Notes under the pieces: generated by a model
What the model was told of the DNA's origin: nothing
What the model saw: the letters and a program-made list of their open reading frames with translations, nothing else
Database searches by the model: none
Position numbers and translations under genes: made by a program
Assembly: GCA_937138955.1 (NCBI GenBank)
Contig: CAKZPJ010000132.1
Span: 1 to 18,327, forward strand
Direction of reading: 5' to 3'
DNA from: an uncultured Flammeovirgaceae bacterium
GTDB lineage: Bacteria > Bacteroidota > Bacteroidia > Cytophagales > Cyclobacteriaceae
Length of the DNA: 18,327 bases
Part shown: positions 14,460-18,327 of the stretch, piece after piece
Numbering within the stretch: the stretch's first letter is position 1
Layout of the letters: each line of letters opens with the position of its first letter

Positions 14460-15764
14460 TTAACAGTGTTCGGCAAGACGAAAGCCCGTGAATTGCCAGC
14501 GTTTATCGGGTTGGAAAAAATTTCGGTAGGTAATTCGCAGGTGACTTTCGGGCGTGGCACAAGAACCCCCGCGTAGTACCATTTGGTTAATCATAAACTT
14601 ACCGTTGTATTCACCTAGTGCTCCTTTGGGCCGTTGGTAAAAAGGGTACGGTAAATACGCGCTTTGCGTCCATTCCCAAACGTCGCCTATCATTTGAGCC
14701 GGAACAGAAGAAATCCCAGACGTTTGCAATGCTTGAGGATGAAAACTTTCTGAATCTACCAAGTTGGCTTGAGACGTAATATGAAAGTTATCTTCGTAGC
14801 CCGCCAAACGACAAGCCACCTCCCACTCAGCTTCAGTGGGTAAACGTTTACCGCGCCAGCGAGCGTAAGCGTCGGCCTCGTAATAACTTACGTGCGTGAC
14901 TGGTCGGGACGGTTCTAGCAGTTGTAATCCATACAAAGTATATTCGTACCAATGTCCTTCTTGCTGGTGCCAGTAATGAGGCGATGTAATCTTATTTTCC
15001 TGCGCCCACGCCCAGCCGTCGGATAGCCACAGGTCAGCGTTTTGGTAGCCACCGTCATTTATAAAAGCTAAAAGCTCGCCAGCGGTAACTAGTCGGTTCA
15101 GTAGTCGGTAATCAGCCAGATAGACCTGATGGTGGCCTTCTTCATTGTCAAAGTGAAACCCATTGCCTTGAAAGCCAATAGAATAGTTACCACCCGGCAC
15201 AGAAACGTATTTTTCAGTCTCTACAGCTATTCCTTCTATTAAAGGAGGTTTATTAGCATACGAGGGGAAAAGTGGATTATGGCCCAGAATGTATTTAAGA
15301 TCAGTTACTAACAATTCTTGGTGCTGCTGCTCGTGATGTAACCCTAATTCTATTAGATAATTAATCTCTTGCCAGGCCGAGTCGTCTAAAAGATGCGGTA
15401 GCTTATGAAGGTGCTCATCTACGTAGCTACGATACGCCATCACTTCTTGAGTGGTAGGTCGAGTCATATTACCTCGATTAGTGCGTACCATCCGGTCGCC
15501 TTTGCTCTCGTAGTAGCTATTAAATAGAAAGTTGAATTGGTCATTAAATTCCTGATAATTCGGAAAAGAAGGAATCAGGATGAATTGCTCAAAAAACCAG
15601 GTAGTGTGAGCTAAGTGCCACTTGGGTGGACTTACATCTACAATAGGTTGAACTACGTAATCTTCCGGTTGCAGCGGCTGGCACAGGCGAACGCTTTGTT
15701 GGCGCACCTCTTTATATCTAGAAAGAATATCAGCCTCTGTAGGCGTAAGTAATTCTGAATTCAT
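14460..15764 (-). CDS. egtB: Ergothioneine biosynthesis sulfoxide synthase EgtB
   Basis: EgtB is a non-heme iron enzyme joining a cysteine-type thiol to the imidazole of hercynine using oxygen. The 434-residue protein has an N-terminal DinB-like four-helix region with the iron ligands H53 (WHLAHTTWFFEQ), H144 and H148 (HHEQQHQELL), then a C-terminal formylglycine-generating-enzyme-like (FGE-sulfatase) domain from about 185. The latter shows VSVPGGNYSIG, RLPTEAEWE (307-315), GDVWEWTQS (360-368), VLRGGSC and a terminal GFRLA. It partners with the abutting egtD. No EgtA, EgtC or EgtE gene is nearby, so this may be a cysteine-using form like those in some other bacteria; that is inference from absence. 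The 204 bp upstream, to the sugar kinase stop, holds no strong promoter match. SenA-type selenoneine enzymes are related, but the egtD partner argues for ergothioneine. Confidence 0.94.
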   Translation of the reverse strand: MNSELLTPTEADILSRYKEVRQQSVRLCQPLQPEDYVVQPIVDVSPPKWHLAHTTWFFEQFILIPSFPNYQEFNDQFNFLFNSYYESKGDRMVRTNRGNMTRPTTQEVMAYRSYVDEHLHKLPHLLDDSAWQEINYLIELGLHHEQQHQELLVTDLKYILGHNPLFPSYANKPPLIEGIAVETEKYVSVPGGNYSIGFQGNGFHFDNEEGHHQVYLADYRLLNRLVTAGELLAFINDGGYQNADLWLSDGWAWAQENKITSPHYWHQQEGHWYEYTLYGLQLLEPSRPVTHVSYYEADAYARWRGKRLPTEAEWEVACRLAGYEDNFHITSQANLVDSESFHPQALQTSGISSVPAQMIGDVWEWTQSAYLPYPFYQRPKGALGEYNGKFMINQMVLRGGSCATPESHLRITYRNFFQPDKRWQFTGFRLAEHC

Positions 15765-15968
15765 AAGTTAAGTTAGTAGCACTTTTGGGTGGGTTTACGA
15801 CCTAATCTGAAAAGCGTTGGCTTAGAATAATACAAAGTTTAGTGAATAATTCATCAAGGATTTGGAAAAACAATCACCCACTGCCAAGCTAGGTATAAAT
15901 CAGGAAAAACTCAAAAAAAGTACATCAAGAAGTATTTATTACCAATAAAGTAGGTATTTATGCTTGAA

Positions 15969-16895
15969 TCAAGCATAATCAATCTCAAACTGCACTAAGT
16001 CAATAAACTCCTGAACCCGCTCTTTTACTTCTTCTTGAGATAAATTAATCAAGCGCTGTGGGCCAAATTTCTCTACACAAAATGAGGCCATCGCCGAACC
16101 ATAAATTACCGCTCGTTTCATATTACTGAACGAGCGATCTTGGGTTTGCGCCAAATACCCAATAAACCCTCCGGCAAACGTATCACCCGCGCCAGTTGGA
16201 TCAAATACCTCTTCTAATGGCAAAGCCGGGGCAAAGAAAACTTGCTCATCACTAAATAACAAAGCCCCGTGTTCGCCTTTCTTAATGATAATATACGTTG
16301 GCCCCATCTTTAATATGGCTCGCGCAGCCTTCACTAGCGAATACTCTCCTGATAGCATCCGAGCTTCTTCATCATTAATAGAAAGTACGTCAATTTGTTT
16401 AATAACCTCTTTAAGACTAGGTAAGAAGGGTTCGGTCATCCAGAAGTTCATTGTATCCAGCATAACTAGCTCAGGACGTTCATTCAATCGATTCAGCACC
16501 GTTTGCTGTACCTCTGGAGTTAGGTTACCCAACATGAGGTATTTACAATCTTGGTAAGCATCGGGAATGATCGGGTCGAAGTCGGCTAACACATTTAGTT
16601 CGGTAGCCAGTGTGTCACGAGTATTTAAATCGTTGTGGTAGCGGCCCGCCCAAAAGAAAGACTTCTCACCTTCCTTAATCTGTAACCCTTCCGTATTAAT
16701 ACCGTGCTGCTGAAAGTTTTCAATATCTGATTGCAAAAAATCTTCGCCTACTACCCCGACCAAATTCGCCGATTTAGTGAAGTACGATGAGGCCAAGGCA
16801 ATGTAGGTGCCCGACCCACCAATTATTTTGTCGGTTTTACCAAAGGGGGTTTCGATGGCATCAAAGGCTACAGTGCCTACTACTAATAAACTCAT
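15969..16895 (-). CDS. PfkB-family carbohydrate (or nucleoside) kinase
   Basis: The 308-residue product is a ribokinase-like kinase. The first signature lies around GGSGTYIALASSYF (26-39), followed by LVGVVGEDF (45-53). The second signature is DPTGAGDTFAGGF (232-244), with the anion-hole glycines and catalytic Asp238. Such enzymes phosphorylate a sugar or nucleoside hydroxyl with ATP; the substrate cannot be read from sequence. The ATG at 16895 gives the usual short beta strand before the first motif. It lies 81 bp after the acetyltransferase-like gene and 204 bp before egtB in the same direction, so a shared transcript is possible but not required. Its TGA stop falls within a short palindrome (TGCTTGAATCAAGCA, 15961-15975). 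No link to ergothioneine or polysaccharide synthesis is evident. Confidence 0.9.
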   Translation of the reverse strand: MSLLVVGTVAFDAIETPFGKTDKIIGGSGTYIALASSYFTKSANLVGVVGEDFLQSDIENFQQHGINTEGLQIKEGEKSFFWAGRYHNDLNTRDTLATELNVLADFDPIIPDAYQDCKYLMLGNLTPEVQQTVLNRLNERPELVMLDTMNFWMTEPFLPSLKEVIKQIDVLSINDEEARMLSGEYSLVKAARAILKMGPTYIIIKKGEHGALLFSDEQVFFAPALPLEEVFDPTGAGDTFAGGFIGYLAQTQDRSFSNMKRAVIYGSAMASFCVEKFGPQRLINLSQEEVKERVQEFIDLVQFEIDYA

Positions 16896-16955
16896 ATGTT
16901 ATTTATTGATCGTTAGAAATGTAAAAAGAGGAAAAATGAATATTTCAGGTGTTGA

Positions 16956-16969
16956 AGTTTCATGAAACT
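16956..16969. repeat. Perfect 14-bp palindrome between the acetyltransferase-like gene and the sugar kinase gene
   Basis: AGTTTCATGAAACT is its own reverse complement, and lies 7 bp after the stop of the acetyltransferase-like gene. It is not followed by a U run in the minus sense, so it is a poor terminator. A perfect even-length palindrome of this kind fits a dimeric regulator site for the kinase gene, whose ATG is 60 bp away, but nothing else supports that. Confidence 0.3.
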
Positions 16970-16976
16970 AGCGTAA

Positions 16977-18140
16977 TCATCGCTTTAGCGAAGTCGTTTT
17001 TTGAGACACCGATTCGCTTTTGTCCATTGCCATGAGAGATTTACGGTATACCCAATACTGCTGATAAGGCTCGCCTTTAAATTGGCGTAATAAATATTTT
17101 ACAGCGGTTTGGTCATCGCCTACCCGGTTGGTCTCAATTTTATCGTACCGATATTCGTGTTTACTCAAAAAGTCTAATAATGACTTGATCAGAGCTGAAC
17201 CTACTCCTCGTTGCTGAAACTCCGGTAGCACTCCCAGTGAAACACTAAGTAAGTGCTTATGTTTGCGTTTTCGATAGTAAGCCTCGCGTACTTTGCTTAG
17301 TATTCCGCTACCTGCTCGTATTCGGGCCTGATTGATGTCAGGTAAATTAAAGAAAAAGCCAATGGACTGATCGCGATAATACGCCAGTAGAAATATATTT
17401 TCATCAATCCAGGGCAACAGTTCCTGTAATTCATCCTGAATTTGCTGGGCTGACAGTTCGTGATGAAACGGGGTTTTACTCCAAATTTGATTGTACACCA
17501 ATGCAATATCCTTCGCTAGCACATCTAGTTTTTCTTTATCAAAGCGATCAATTCTGAAATCTTCGTTTTCTATTACTGATTCGGCCTTTTCTTTTATCGT
17601 TCTGGGGAAAGGAAGGGTTTGAAAATCCAGATGATACGTTCGCTGTTGCAGATATTGCTGAAACCCAAAAGACTCAAAAAATTGTTGATAATATGCTTGA
17701 TGATAGTTGGAGCCATACACCGGAGGTTCATCAAACCCTTCCGTCAGTAGCCCCGATTTGAAAAACAAGCTAGTTGGATTTACCGGAGCGTGTACCATTG
17801 TAATATCTCGCTTTTTCAGCCACAGCGCGCCTTCTTCTAAAAGTTGGTGAGCAGCCGTCTCGTGGTCAATGCACTCAAAAAAGGCTAGGAAACCGCGTTC
17901 GGTAGACTCTTTTCGGTCAACAAATGCTGCAACACGACCAATAGTTGCCCCTCGATAGTTTTGCAGAATCCAGCGGCAAACATCATCGTGATCGAAGAAG
18001 GAGTTATTTTCAGTATTGAAAATACGCTCTACTTCTTCTGCCTTGGTCTGCACCCAATAACCATCATTCTGATATAAGCGGGCAGGAAACTCATAGAACT
18101 CACTTGCCGAATACTTGTCAGCAACTTTAAGAATATGCAT
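16977..18140 (-). CDS. GNAT-type acetyltransferase-like protein
   Basis: The 387-residue protein has a C-terminal GNAT fold: LLSVSLGVLPEFQQRGVGSALI (about 297-318) contains the acetyl-CoA pyrophosphate-binding QQRGVGSAL motif (309-317) after the usual beta strand, and the end follows the typical GNAT pattern (YDKIETNRVGDDQTAVKYL). The N-terminal half (about 1-180) also resembles a degenerate GNAT domain, with GRVAAFVDR (68-76) and NPTSLFFKSGLL near 121-132, as in the two-part YghO-like family found in Bacteroidota. The substrate is unknown. It is the rightmost gene seen and lies 81 bp before the sugar kinase gene in the same direction. The ATG at 18140 begins MHILKV; no good Shine-Dalgarno sequence precedes it. 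Confidence 0.78.
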   Translation of the reverse strand: MHILKVADKYSASEFYEFPARLYQNDGYWVQTKAEEVERIFNTENNSFFDHDDVCRWILQNYRGATIGRVAAFVDRKESTERGFLAFFECIDHETAAHQLLEEGALWLKKRDITMVHAPVNPTSLFFKSGLLTEGFDEPPVYGSNYHQAYYQQFFESFGFQQYLQQRTYHLDFQTLPFPRTIKEKAESVIENEDFRIDRFDKEKLDVLAKDIALVYNQIWSKTPFHHELSAQQIQDELQELLPWIDENIFLLAYYRDQSIGFFFNLPDINQARIRAGSGILSKVREAYYRKRKHKHLLSVSLGVLPEFQQRGVGSALIKSLLDFLSKHEYRYDKIETNRVGDDQTAVKYLLRQFKGEPYQQYWVYRKSLMAMDKSESVSQKTTSLKR

Positions 18141-18236
18141 GGACGCTAACTACTGTGGTTTTGTTATGATTTTCAGCAGGTTAGATTTTTTTTGCTCGCT
18201 AATTGGACGGTGGTATAAATGTGCGCGTAAACTTTT

Positions 18237-18244
18237 TATATTTG
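18237..18244 (+). promoter_or_regulatory. Possible divergent promoter (-7 element) pointing out of the right edge
   Basis: This reads TATATTTG on the plus strand, a perfect TAnnTTTG match. No plus-strand gene begins within the remaining 83 bp, but one could start beyond the window. A TTG at 18203-18205 is too far upstream to be the partner -33 box. In AT-rich intergenic DNA an 8-mer with six fixed bases can occur by chance. Confidence 0.3.
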
Positions 18245-18308
18245 TGCAATGCTGTTCTGACTGTAGAACCACCTAACGAGATTTAGGGTTTCTTTTCGAG
18301 CAATTATA

Positions 18309-18316
18309 CAAATCTA
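18309..18316 (-). promoter_or_regulatory. Possible promoter (-7 element) for the acetyltransferase-like gene
   Basis: On the minus strand this reads TAGATTTG, a perfect TAnnTTTG match, 168 bp before the ATG at 18140. A -33 box would lie beyond the window edge, so it cannot be checked. The leader would be long, about 160 nt. The 187 bp from 18141 to 18327 hold no gene that I can support, only these two promoter-like elements and an eight-T run at 18186-18193. Confidence 0.3.
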
Positions 18317-18327
18317 CAATTTTTCAT

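Noticed and set aside
15833..15840. AAACTTTG on the minus strand upstream of egtB, considered as a -7 promoter element
   Set aside because: The TA is one base too far from TTTG and the nearest TTG is only about 14 bp upstream, too close for the usual -33 spacing.
15961..15975. Palindrome TGCTTGAATCAAGCA at the end of the sugar kinase gene, considered as a terminator
   Set aside because: Only a 5-bp stem with a 5-nt loop can form, the stop codon is inside it, and no U run follows directly.
16285..16557. Plus-strand open frame of 90 codons opposite the sugar kinase gene
   Set aside because: Antisense to an intact PfkB-family gene; no domain or promoter supports it.

Overview
The window looks like part of a chromosome from a member of the Bacteroidota, probably a free-living Cytophagales-type bacterium. 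This is inferred from gene content and style: moderately AT-rich DNA, weak or absent Shine-Dalgarno sequences, several matches to the Bacteroidota -7 promoter element TAnnTTTG, an OPX lipoprotein followed by a BY-kinase as in Bacteroidota capsule loci, and a two-gene egtB-egtD pair. Every gene I can support lies on the minus strand, so transcription runs from high to low coordinates.

Right part (about 10060-18140), housekeeping and stress metabolism: a GNAT-type acetyltransferase-like protein, a PfkB-family sugar kinase, the abutting ergothioneine genes egtB and egtD, hemB (porphobilinogen synthase, Asp-type metal site) and purL (FGAM synthetase large subunit, GTG start). hemB has its own promoter-like element and a hairpin just downstream, so it is probably transcribed separately from its neighbours.

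Left part (1-9863), a surface or exopolysaccharide locus that begins behind a promoter-like element at about 9903-9910 and runs off the left edge. In transcription order it encodes an OPX/Wza-like outer-membrane lipoprotein, a Wzc-like co-polymerase fused to a BY-kinase with a C-terminal tyrosine cluster, a small membrane protein lacking any ATG start (possibly a flippase remnant), a sulfotransferase, a family 2 glycosyltransferase, an unrecognised 386-residue protein that may be an alpha/alpha-toroid glycosidase-like protein, a two-domain family 2 glycosyltransferase, a polysaccharide pyruvyl transferase, and the first 19 codons of one more gene. Gaps from the sulfotransferase onward are short (9-57 bp, or a 4-bp overlap), which supports an operon. 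Together the genes predict an exported, Wzx/Wzy-type polysaccharide carrying sulfate and perhaps pyruvate ketals. An intact flippase and polymerase are not visible and may lie to the left.

I found no tRNA, rRNA, CRISPR array, insertion sequence or phage gene. No gene-free stretch exceeds 300 bases. Nothing here is clearly a new system. The least explained items are the 386-residue protein, the ATG-less membrane ORF, and the deviating Walker B motif of the kinase.
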